NCBI RefSeq assembly: GCF_014356525.2
Contig: NC_052511.1
Span: forward strand, 36,271,376 to 36,335,375
From: Nilaparvata lugens
Taxonomy: Eukaryota > Arthropoda > Insecta > Hemiptera > Delphacidae
Direction: 5' to 3'
Length of the DNA stretch: 64,000 bases
The translations under genes were made by a program, and so were the position numbers. This document shows positions 54,628 through 64,000 of the stretch, piece after piece. How positions within the stretch are numbered: position 1 is the stretch's first letter; the number at the start of each line of letters is the position of its first letter. Below the pieces are notes generated by a model, which ran no database searches, had not been told where the DNA came from, and saw only the letters and a list, made by a program, of their open reading frames with translations.

Positions 54628-54938
54628 AGCTGTGTCCACACTGAACAAATGTTCGACATACTTGTTCGGCAAACATGTTTGTTGAGGAGATCAGGGACAA
54701 AAATTTTTAAAAGTTTGGACAATCATTGTTTGTCAAACAAAAAATTACTGTTTTTCCAAACATTTCCAGTGTTTACAACTGTAAAACATAAAACCTGTTC
54801 TACCCACTTACAAATATTTTGTTTGGTGACGCGTCAACACTGGTCACACACAAATCTTGTTTGTCAAACATAATAAAATTTGTCCAAACTTTTTCAACAA
54901 ACATGTCTGTCGGACATTTGTTCAGTGTGAACACTGCG
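54628..54938. mobile_element. TTAA-flanked MITE, 311 bp (piggyBac-type)
   Basis: TTAA at 54624-54627 and 54939-54942. Ends AGCTGTGTCCACACTGAACA and, in complement of the right end, CGCAGTGTTCACACTGAACA, followed by AAATGTNCGACA and AACATGTTTGTTGA on both arms. Internal GTTTGTCAAACA words are further inverted repeats. Not the same family as 4751-4925. Confidence 0.82.
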
Positions 54939-54942
54939 TTAA

Positions 54943-55160
54943 ACAATCAAAATGTAAGGTAAATTAGGAAATAGCCCAGGATAGGCTACTAAACCATAAT
55001 CTCTTATTCATTCTCTTAATTTCATTAGTTCAATAACAATAAAAATAGTGGCCCACGTCTCTGGTCACCCCACTATTAGGAGGTTAACTACCTTACTACT
55101 TACTAACCTAACCTTATAACCCAACAAACCTCACTACTCGTTAAGAGAGTTTGTTTTAGC
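54943..55160. other. No recognised feature
   Basis: AT-rich with TTACTAACCTAACC words near 55095-55130. Confidence 0.4.
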
Positions 55161-55220
55161 GAGAGAGATTCACTTGAAATTGTCAGCATTTCTCCTTATA
55201 AATGACATAAATGCTTGCTG
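55160..55220 (-). repeat. 95-bp palindromic repeat, half unit
   Basis: GAGATTCACTTGAAATTGTC AGCATTTCTCCTTATAAATG and ACATAAATGCTT; the other end is missing. Confidence 0.65.
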
Positions 55221-55331
55221 ATGGAAGAGAATTTTACTTTAGACAGAAGGTGGAGGCAAGTAACATTGTCATATAATTAGAGTTGAATGACTTGAGATCT
55301 GTTGCTCACAAAATATTTAGGCTAATATTTA

Positions 55332-55682
55332 TCCTTTGTTTTACTGGTGGATTGAATGATACCAGGTATATTATTGATCAAGGACAAGAATTATTGTTAT
55401 CTTTTAATAATTGTATTGTTCAAAGATATCTTGAATCATTCTTCAGAGATATTTATGAATCCAGGTATATCTCAATATTGCACTGAGATCCTTGTTCTTT
55501 GTTAGGTATTTGATAGACCAAACATCTCAGTGCAATATTGAGATATTCCTAGATTCATAAATAACTGTGAAGAATGATTCAAAATATTTTTAAACAATAC
55601 AATTCTTGAAAGATGACAGTAATTCTTGTTTTTGAGCAATGATATACCTGGTATAATTCAATCCACCAGTAAAACAAAGACT
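55332..55682. mobile_element. Large fold-back element, ~350 bp
   Basis: Arms of ~155 bp: TTTGTTTTACTGGTGGATTG, ATACCAGGTATAT and TGAATCATTCTTCA at the left are complemented by TGAAGAATGATTCA, ATATACCTGGTAT and CAATCCACCAGTAAAACAAA at the right, ~85% by eye. ATCTCAATATTGCACTGAGA at 55470-55489 and its complement sit next to the ~35-base centre. The 67-residue frame at 55283-55486 is arm sequence. Confidence 0.85.
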
Positions 55683-56035
55683 ATCATCCACAACAGCTTT
55701 ATTTGTAGGCAGCAGTCGAGAAGAATCCACCTCCATTGAAGAACTCCACGGGAAGAATTCAAGAAATTCATTTTCTGCCTCTTTGTTAATGTGACCAGAC
55801 TCTCCGCGTCAAGTGGAAAGACGAAGCTGTAATTAAGGGGAGTCACATTGATTATTCAGGCTTTGTGTGAGGTCAGAAATAAGACAAAGGGTGAGTCCTT
55901 TCATCATACGGGGTCCCTAGGGGTGAGAGTGTTGGGGGGGGGAAGGAATGCCAGAACGGGGAGACAGAAACAAGCGAGCAATTTAGATTGGAACGCGAAT
56001 TTGTCAGATTCCTTGCAACAAATTAAATTTCGCTG
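55683..56035. other. No recognised feature
   Basis: Ordinary sequence with a GGGGGGGG run at 55933-55940. Confidence 0.4.
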
Positions 56036-56720
56036 TTAGAAGAAGGAGGGGTACAGGTGAGAGAGGAGTGGGTGTGGAAGGGGGTTTAGGAGGGGGTGGA
56101 GGAGCAGAAGGAGGATAAGAAGAAGTTGATGATGGGGAGGAAAGAACAAGGATAAGATATGGAGAGAAATTACAAAGAGAAGTAGAAAAAAGAGAAGGAT
56201 GAAGAGGAGAAGAAGGAGAAGGAGAAGAAAAAGAAGGAGAAGAAGAAGAAGGAGGAAAAGGAGGAGGAGGAGGAGGAGGAGGAGGATTAGGAGAGGAGGA
56301 GGAGAATAAGAAGTTGATAATGGGGAGGAAAGAACACGGAGAAACATAGGACAAGGACAAGATATGGAGAGAAATTACAAAGAGAAGAAGAATAAAGAGA
56401 AGGGGTGGAGGAGGAGGGGATGAGGAGAAGGAGGAGGAGATTGAGAAGTAGAAGTAGAAGTAGAAAAAGAAGAAAACCAGGCAAACATGAAGGTAAAAGA
56501 GTGAAAGAAGAAGGAGAGGTGGGAAAGAATGAGAGAAAATGTGTGGTAGAATTTGTAATACTGGTGAAAAGAGAGAGGACAACTTTGCCTTCTTCAAATG
56601 TTTCTACTGAGAGAAGTAAAGAGAAATAAATGAGAGAAGGTATAGTGAGACGAAAGAGGAAGATGAAAAATAGATAGAAAAAGATAGGAAAAGAGATGAC
56701 AAGAAGCGTGAGAAGATTTG
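56036..56720. repeat. Polypurine block with an internal duplication
   Basis: GGAGGAGGAGG and GAAGAAGGAGAA runs. A ~70-base segment GATAATGGGGAGGAAAGAAC ... GATATGGAGAGAAATTAC occurs at 56128-56182 and again at 56315-56380. All long frames are low complexity. Confidence 0.9.
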
Positions 56721-56754
56721 AGAAGTAGCCCAATAGCTCAAGAGCTTTAGAAGA

Positions 56755-56890
56755 TAAAATATTCTTTATTGATAGATAGATAGACTACAATAAGTGCATC
56801 ATTAAAATGATAGGGAGAAAAAATGAAGTAGCCTTGTGCTATTCCTCTCCCAAATTCAAATAAAATTACACATAGTCCCAAATGGATTAA
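56755..56890 (-). repeat. Retroposon 3'-tail family T3, variant copy
   Basis: TATTCTTTATTGATAGATAG tail, then AGCCTTGTGCTATTCCTCTC and ACACATAGTCCCAAATGGA. The complement matches 13490-13625. Confidence 0.65.
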
Positions 56891-58229
56891 GTCTTGTAGT
56901 TGTCCACTTCAAAAAATTGTCAGTCCTCAATCATTTTTACAATTTTTTTCAAATTCTTACAATTCACTAATTTATTTACAATTTTTCCATTTTTATTGAA
57001 TTAGAATAGTTGAAAAATGATAAGTTACGATAATATGCACATTGTTAGACAATGAGAACATTTTTCCTATGAGAAACAATATTGCTATTTTTGCATCATC
57101 TGTGATTTTTATGAATGGAGATTAGGTTTTGCTCGTTAATCTAGCTCTAGAAATCTGTGAATAGAATAGAATGACTGCCTTCATTTTCCCCAGAGAGCGA
57201 AGTTAAGGTGCAGAGAGTCCCAGAGAGAATCGGTTTCTAGAGCTTATTATTTCCAACTTTTTCATTTTTCCTTAATATTCATTACTTTTATGATTACCAA
57301 ACACTTACAACACAGTATTTATCCTCTAGATGCTCTCAGCTAAATAGCTGATAAGCAATGCAACTCATTCCAAGGATTTTATGTGATTAAATAGAACTTC
57401 ACCAACAAGTGAATGGGATATAGACTAGTATTCTTCTTCTCTAGCTCCAATCATTCGATTTGTAGGCAGCTTTTCATCGTTTTCTGTTCAGAGCTGTACT
57501 TTTCAATTGGATGTAGCTCTGGACCCCTAGATTGTCCAATTATTATACCTTCCAGTATTCTTAACGTGAAGAGTTAATAATAGATATGGTTATTATCGGA
57601 AAAAATGAAACATTTGATTATAGCTAGCTTCAATAATTTTCCTAATGATTGTTTATTTATTTATCCTTTTATTTATTTTCCATTCACAATCAACTTAAGG
57701 ACAAAGAAACAGACTACAGTCCAAAATTTCTTTTCATCCCAATTTCATAAAATAAATTGTTGGAGTCCTTTCCAGCCGTAAAATATGAAATCTTGTAAGA
57801 AAAAACTGAATGATTGTACCTAGGTTGAATAAGTGTTCAAATGATTGTTGCAAAATTATCAAACAGGGAAATAGATTTCTTTCCAGAAAAAAACTGACTG
57901 CCAATGATTGTAGTTGGGAGCTTGGTGGAAGTGCGACTTATCAGTGGAGTATTAGGTATGGGTTGCAATCAGAGTGCATGATTTTGGCACACTGCACTGG
58001 ACCATTGCCATTATTGAGCATCCAATCCCATTCTCTGTGGTCTGAGTTTGCAGAAACGTCACCTCATAAATACTCACATCGGATTTGCCATTTATTTCTG
58101 CTTTAATCCAGGATTGATAGATCTATTGATGGAGAGTCCCTAGCGGAGAAAATAAACTGTGAACCTTAAATATTAAAAAGTAAATCTAATGCAGTTCTGA
58201 AAATAGCAATCAATAACGTTGTGTGAAAT
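56891..58229. other. No gene recognised
   Basis: AT-rich. 57690-57780 weakly resembles T3 (GGACAAAGAAACAGACTACA, GTCCAAAATTTC). The 98-residue frame at 57810-58106 contains no domain that I know and no codon pattern that convinces me. Confidence 0.4.
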
Positions 58230-59095
58230 TATTGACGAAACGTAAACTCGGATTTTCTTTTGTCTGTCTGTATGTAACGCGATTACGGCCAAACGCGTTG
58301 ATAGAATTCGATGAAATTTGACAGGAATATTCCTTTTTCTACTGCGCGTCGATTTATATACAAGGTTTTTTGAAATTTCGCATTTTAAGGATAATATGAA
58401 TAGAAAAAAAATTCCTCCATACTTTGATATGACTTAATAAAACAAAATAAATCTTATAGCACCCTTTATTTTTAAAAAGCTTTAAAAAAATAAAGGGTGC
58501 TATAAGATTTATTTTGTTCTATTAATTTAAAAGTAGCCCATGTTAATAAGTGTTTGATATGACTATATAATTATCATTTACTTTGAAGATAGGATCAACC
58601 AGACTGTAGAATTATTCATAATCAATCAGCTGACAAGTGGATTATTCATTGCATGCAATACACAGATGTCTGGCCGTTTCTATTTCAATAAGGTAGGGTT
58701 TCAATATTTTTATGTTGCTTGCCCATCAGTACCAATATTCTCACCTTTAAAAAACAAATTTAATAGGTGATTGAAAATAAAATAAAAATGATTAAATGAA
58801 CTAAATAATGTTGAAGAGATTATAATATTCTTGATTGAAAAAGATTTATTTCAAAATAGTTGAGGAATATTTTTATCAGATGGACAGATTATCATGGAAC
58901 TGGATAATTATCATATGGGATACAAATTCAAACGTGAATTGAGTTTATTAACATAAGTGAGTTTTTGATCTTGGAGAAATCAAATAACAGTTTTTAAGTG
59001 TAAATTATGATTCAACTGTATCAACTAGAACAGGTGACATCAGATACTTGTGGATGACAAAACTGCGTGAGGTCTACTGTTCACAGAACTACTAG
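58230..59095 (+). mobile_element. Repeat R1, copy 3
   Basis: Inverted relative to copies 1 and 2. The CTAG end is at 59092-59095 followed by T, with GCGTGAGGTCTACTGTTCAC before it. The other half has GCGCGTCGATTTATATACAA and TTAAGGATAATATGAATAG, and extends into ATGTAACGCGATTACGGCC, which copies 1 and 2 lack. It carries an inserted hairpin at 58436-58520. Confidence 0.5.
58436..58520. repeat. Fold-back hairpin
   Basis: AACAAAATAAATCTTATAGC ACCCTTTATTTTTAAA and its complement with a very short centre (AAGCTT). The AAAGGGT(G/A)CTATAA phrase is shared with 48290-48455. Confidence 0.85.
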
Positions 59096-61310
59096 TAGAA
59101 GTGTTGTACTTCGTTGTTGTTGGGAGCTTGTTGATATGCAAATTTGATAATAATGCATTATGTTCATAATAATTTGAATGTATGAGAGGAGATTTTGTGG
59201 TATTCCTCCATAATTGTTATTATGTTATCTCCATTAAAGTGTTATATCCATAATTATTTTGCATTATTATCAGTTTATAATCTAAATAGTATTATTGTAG
59301 CTTCAAATTTGATATTTTTAAATAGAAGCATTAAGTAACATGGAATTTAATCATGAGGTGATCTCAAAAGATGTATATTTATGGATTGATGGAAAGATGT
59401 ATCTATAAAAATGTATTCAAGAAAAATACTGAATTATTTTGGAATTGACTTTCGTAGTTTTTATGGTGAGTCCGAAACAACATGAAATTGAAATAGTATG
59501 ATTGAAATTTTAAGCTTGTAAACCAGCATTATAAACCTACTATAACATTAAACAATAACTCAAGTTGTGGCACTAATAATACAGTAGAGCAGTATTATTC
59601 GTGGTTATTGTCAATATACTAGTACTAATAAATAATGCAATATACAGTTATTGAATAATATTCAAATCAGAATAGTTAAACTCTAAGTTTATCAGTTTTA
59701 CTCTGAAAGTTGAGTTGCAATTTCACCGGGAGTTAGTCATAAGAAGGGGTAACTGTGTCTGTATTGAAATCGCTGTCGTATTTGATTTTGAAAAGAAATT
59801 TTGATTAAAAAAAATTCAAGACAACGATTTTCTAAAAAATATTGAAATAATTTATAAATTATTGATAATCAGTATTAAGGAAACCCTATTACTAATTATT
59901 CGGTATTCTCATCTAATGGAATGAATTCAGGAAAAATTAAATCAAACACAATGAATGTTTAGAAATTCATTATTAAAAAAAAAAATAACCTTCTTCACAA
60001 AATTTCATATACATGACAATATCCTTTTCCTGAATTGATGATGGGCCCATATATTTGTTTAATAAAGTCTTTCACGAATCTCAATGCCAGAAAATATAAT
60101 TTGATCGTCACATTACCTCGGTACCGAGTTACGTCGCAGAGTATTTGATAATGATGTTCCATAATTGCATAAAAAGAAAACACAGCTTGGCAATTATCTC
60201 CTATCCTCCATATCCGCTTCAACCTGTTCCTCGTACGATGCACTTGAAGATCTTTGTCTCCTATTCATAATTGTGGATTGATTTGGTATTAACAAGGATC
60301 ATTCTTCCATAGTCAGTCGTAAATTAGTTTGCCACAAACATGGACCGCTTTAATAGCGGGTTTGAGTATAGCTTTTATACAAATATCTTCATAATGTCGA
60401 AAAATTCAAAATCACTTAACAAAATGGAAAGAAAGAAACTTGAAGTGAATAATCACATCGTGGAGTTGTTGTTAAACCGAGGGCTGCTTGCCGACAACTG
60501 AATAAGGAGAAAATGATTTCTCCCCTCTGCCAATGCCTCGCACTGGCTGGGTGCTCACCCACAGCTGGCTGAGTAAGCACAAATAAATAAATGCTCTCTT
60601 TGTTCTTATTCTTCTTCCTAAATGTTAATACTTATTTGCCATATTATAAAAGAAAAGGAAATGAAATTTGATTCATAATCAAAATTCGTTTCAGTATATT
60701 TGGAGAGAGGCTGACGGCTAACAAAATGCTGCCTACTCGCTTCTGATTGGCTGTTGAGCTGAGTTCTGACACGCTCATTCCTACCAATGAGAGAAGAGAT
60801 CAAATAATTAAGTCTTCTACAGTTGTCTTGTAATCGATGAATTGGAAATTTGAAGGAACGTTATTGTTTCCATTTTCCTTTAAAATTGTTTCTCTCGAGG
60901 TGCTGCATACTTTCCAGTATCTATTTGCTACCTGAATGCTACAATTTTCCATAATAACGGCTCTTGAACACTTTTGTTTCAACTCCACTTTCCATCCAAC
61001 TTTCCCAAAGTTTTTACAGAAACTGTATTCAAAACCTTCAGATAGATCGAACCATGATTTGTACTAATTTGCTTCAACACTTTCGCCTCCAGTGATTGCA
61101 GCAAACAAATAATCAACAAACCATCAAGGTTTTGTGTTTTTTACTAAACGAATGTTACTCTCGGTGTTTTCTAGTGAACATGACAAACGCAAATGATCGA
61201 ATCAGAGCGCGTTGAGTACACTCATCAAACGCCAACGCCCTAATTGAAACGTTCACACGACGTCAGCTGTCAACTCTCTGTGCCTTGATTCACTCATTCT
61301 CTGTCAGTCG
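59096..61310. other. No gene confirmed
   Basis: Long AT-rich stretch. The minus frame at 59995-60243 (82 residues) has balanced composition (HHYQILCDVTRYRGNV) and is preceded by another 24-codon ATG frame (60270 to ~60199), but I recognise no family. 60475-60600 ends in CACAAATAAATAAATGCTC and could be a retroposon tail. Confidence 0.4.
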
Positions 61311-61860
61311 TTTCTCTCTCTCTTTCTGATCCTCACACCTTCTCTTTGTCTTGATTCGCTCATTCTCTTTCAATCGTTTCTCTCTCTTTCTGATGGTCTT
61401 CCTTCTGTTTCATGTTCCCTTTTTCCTATAATTTCTCTGCATTTATATTTCTTCGAAAACACACTGCTATATTTCTATAATTTCTCTCCCACAACATCAC
61501 AATTTGATTCTCTCTGAATCCCTCCTAGTCCTTTCTCATTTCGTTGTCTGTTTTTACAAGTCTAATTAATTATCCTTGCTCTTCAACAATTTCCCACGTT
61601 TTATAAATTTCCTCATTTGTTCACGATCGCCTAATCTTCTCCCCCAATTCTCTACGTTCTTTATTTTTTTCTTTATAATTTTCTTATTAATAAATCTCTT
61701 TTTATCATTCCTTTCTCATTATTCTCACCTCTACACTCTCTCATTTTCTCTATTTATTTTTCTTTCTCTTTCTCTTTCCCGTCATATGAATTCACTTCTT
61801 TTCCTCTATCATTTCACGTGAGATCACCCCCACTCCTTCTTCTTCTTCTTCTTACAAACA
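61311..61860. repeat. CT-rich low-complexity DNA
   Basis: Two diverged copies of CTTGATTC(A/G)CTCATTCTCT and TCGTTTCTCTCTCT at 61280-61330 and 61342-61395, then TTTC/CTTT-rich sequence and a (TTC)n run at 61838-61853. Confidence 0.75.
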
Positions 61861-62004
61861 AGGATTTGACTTTAACCTGTTCTGACTCACATCTAGCCAA
61901 TTATTCAAATAAACATAGCAAAATCCTATTATTGCCACCGCTTGTGTGGTCTGCCAACATCTCTTTTGCCTACTGGCTGATAATTAAAGACTTTAAATGG
62001 TATT

Positions 62005-62900
62005 CTTTCAGCTGACATTCTTTGAAGATGCTCCCTCCATTGATGCCGATTATCCTCAATTCTTCCATTTATGCTGCAGATATTGAATTATTTCCTAATA
62101 TCTTCATTCCTGAAATGATCTCTTCTGTCACATCCCTTGGTTCTTCGGAGAAATCTCATTGCGGCTGCCTGCACTCTACTCTCAAGTGGCTTCATAGTAA
62201 GTAGTACCCATGATTCACTACCATAGAGGAGGGCTGGAGCGGTCATTACCTTACAAAATTTCATAATGTATCTTTTCTAGCTTTTTACCCAAAGTTCTGC
62301 TGATATTTTCACATATCATTTGGAACTTTCCCATTTCCTTCTCAATATGTAATTCATCTTTGTAACTAATGTCACTTCCTAGATATGTATATTGAGATAC
62401 TTGTTCCAACACTGTATTGTTGATAAAAATTTTCGATCTGACCGGATATTCGCCTCTGAATGCCATAGTTTTAGTTTTCTTGGTTGATATTTTAAAATTA
62501 TATTCCTGACCTATTTCATTGAGAATATGAACTGATCTTTGGAGGTCATTTTCATTGTCCTGCACTATCCAAAAATCATCAGCAAATAACAATGCATTCA
62601 GGTGAACGTTCTTTTCAAGTTCTATTCCTAAACCTACTCTACATTTCCATTTTTGGAAAATGTGGGCAAGATATATATTGAATAAAGTGGGTGATAAACT
62701 ATACCCTTGTCTCACTCCTTGGTTGACTACCATTTCGTTGAGTCGTTTATCACCTGTGTTGATTATTTGTGTATCAAGGTACAGTGATCTTATAGCATTT
62801 ACGAGATGAAAAGAATAACCTTTCTTAATAGAAATCTTCCACATAATACTTATCTTCACTCTATTGAAAGCCTTTTCGAAATCAATAAAAGCCATATGCG
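62005..62900 (-). pseudogene. LINE reverse transcriptase core and C-terminal fragment
   Basis: Minus-strand remnant of a non-LTR retrotransposon ORF2. The first 214 residues (62895-62251) hold motif A (FIDFEKAFNRV, residues 3-13), motif B (NQGVRQGYSLSPTLFNIY, 58-75) and the catalytic FADD (104-107), then KTKTMAFRG and YLGSDISY of the thumb. A frame change near 62265 follows; the other frame continues with ALLYGSESWVL, RVQAAAMRFLRR and RNEDIRK, an in-frame TAA at 62088, then NRHQWREHLQRM to about 62010. The upstream finger domain and endonuclease are absent, so the copy is 5'-truncated. The style (GSESW, FLRR, RNEDIR) is that of a LINE common in arthropods; I do not assign a clade. A different family from 49857-50695. 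Confidence 0.9.
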
Positions 62901-63004
62901 TACTCCTCCACCGTTAATCTATATTTTCCTCTGTTTCTTTATAATAATTATCTTTCCAAGTCTTCTCTCATTTTAGTCTCTCTATCTACCACATCCACAT
63001 CCAT

Positions 63005-63365
63005 ATGCTCCTTCTACTTCTTTCATTTCTTCCTTTTAATATAATATCCTCTGACACTATTTCTCGATCCTCATTCTGGTCCTTTTCTATTTACTCACTC
63101 AATCTCTTCCCTTCTTTTTTCTTCTTCCTCCTCTTCCACTTCATCTTCTTCTTCTTTTTCTTCTTCCTCTTCTTCTACATCATCTTTTTCTTCTTTTCTC
63201 TTCTTCCACCTCTTCTACCTCTACTTCTTATTTTACTTCTTCTTCTTCTTCTCGCTTCTTCTTCTTCTCCATCCCTCATCTTATCCTCCTCCTTCTTCTT
63301 CCTATTCTTCTTCTTCTTCTCTTTTTCTTCTCCTTCTCTCCACACTTTCTCACCCTCATATTCTC
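63005..63365. repeat. (TTC)n polypyrimidine block
   Basis: TCTTCTTCTTC runs for ~350 bases. Frames are Leu/Phe/Ser on one strand and Lys/Glu/Arg on the other. Confidence 0.95.
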
Positions 63366-63504
63366 TCTTTCCCTCAGATATATTAATGTTCATCCTTTTT
63401 CCTGCTTCATTCCCTTTCGACACCTGCCATAACACAGCTACAGAAGCAATCGAAATGTCTGAAATAATAGACAAGCGTCACTCTCATTAGAGCTATTCTC
63501 GCGT

Positions 63505-63602
63505 TTAGTGAGTTTCTCTCTCAGCTGTCAGAATTCCTTATGACTATCACCTTGTTTTTCACTCAACTAATACCGATGGTTTGAGGTGAATCTCACTTCA
63601 GA
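63505..63602 (-). repeat. 95-bp palindromic repeat, dispersed unit
   Basis: CAGCTGTCAGAATTCCTTAT, CACTCAACTAATACCGATGG and TTTGAGGTGAATCTCACTT. More diverged than other units. Confidence 0.65.
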
Positions 63603-64000
63603 ATAGGTGTTACAGCAGAGAACATCAAACGCCGCTAATTGGCAAAACAGTGCACAACACTGCTCTGTTCACTATATTCTTGTCTATCTTGTGTTTCTTC
63701 TCTTATTTTCTCCCCAATCCATCTCTCTTTCTTGTTCGATGAGCTCAACTTCTCTCCTCTTCTCCTCAATTTGTATCTTCCCTGTTAATGTGACATGATA
63801 ACTGGATGATTCTTCAAATTGTCCACATCACATGGAAATTTCAAGAATCAGTTTCCTTAATTCTGTCAATATTCAGTTGAGAGAATCATTCCACATAATT
63901 TTTCTGGAATAAGATAAAAACACACATATATTTTCAAATTCTACAGTTTCATTCGGTACAGAACCATAGTCCTGCATGGTATCATGGTATATATCATGGA
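63603..64000. other. No recognised feature
   Basis: CT-rich at 63690-63780, otherwise AT-rich. ATCATGGTATATATCATGGA at the very end is a short inverted repeat cut by the window edge. Confidence 0.4.

Noticed and set aside
55095..55140. Telomere-like TAACC words
   Set aside because: Only a few irregular copies; no TTAGG-type array.
57810..58106. 98-residue plus-strand frame
   Set aside because: No recognisable domain, no start context that stands out and no neighbouring exon; kept only as a note in the feature list.

Overview
Eukaryotic, AT-rich, intergenic insect DNA. I see no bacterial-type operons, no rRNA or tRNA gene, and no host protein-coding gene that I can recognise. The transposon content (Tc1/mariner, hAT, piggyBac-type TTAA MITEs, a Helitron-like element, non-LTR retrotransposon remnants with ATCA tails) and several repeat families recall a planthopper genome such as Nilaparvata lugens. 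That species guess rests on recall of repeat sequences and was not tested by any search.

Layout. 1-5.4 kb: a LINE 3' end, a repeat called here R1 (two copies), a 100-base assembly gap, the first copy of a long element called here X, and diverged 'inhibited-loop' type direct repeats. 5.4-9 kb: three-copy TA-flanked MITE family (MITE-A), one copy split by a 5'-truncated LINE, then a fold-back MITE. 9-16 kb: CT- and GA-rich low-complexity DNA, a regular 95-bp tandem array with a two-unit higher-order pattern, and an 11-unit minisatellite. 16-24 kb: a Helitron-like element, more polypurine tracts and LINE tails. 24.8-28.8 kb: a 150-bp palindrome, a 1.53-kb Tc1/mariner-like transposon with perfect 48-bp inverted repeats and a twice frameshifted transposase, then a hAT element with a perfect 8-bp target duplication. 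29-33.7 kb: (GA)n, hairpins, a 1.6-kb polypurine block and a fold-back element. 34.4-38.0 kb: a nearly perfect 3.6-kb palindrome with smaller inverted repeats nested inside it. 38-49 kb: a 95-bp-repeat array, element X copy 2, polypurine blocks, LINE tails and minisatellites. 49.8-55.7 kb: a LINE reverse transcriptase fragment, adjacent MITEs (one split by element X copy 3), a TTAA MITE and a large fold-back. 56-64 kb: polypurine DNA, R1 copy 3, and a second LINE reverse transcriptase remnant on the minus strand.

How it works together: nothing here looks like a host pathway. The informative parts are the mobile elements and their nesting order, which allow empty-site comparisons (element X inside a MITE, a LINE inside MITE-A), and palindromic DNA at several scales. 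The two strongest signals are the 3.6-kb nested palindrome, which may be real or an assembly fold-back artefact, and a dispersed ~95-bp palindromic repeat found at about a dozen places, twice amplified in tandem. The many long ORFs in the window are low-complexity translations of purine/pyrimidine or GT tracts.
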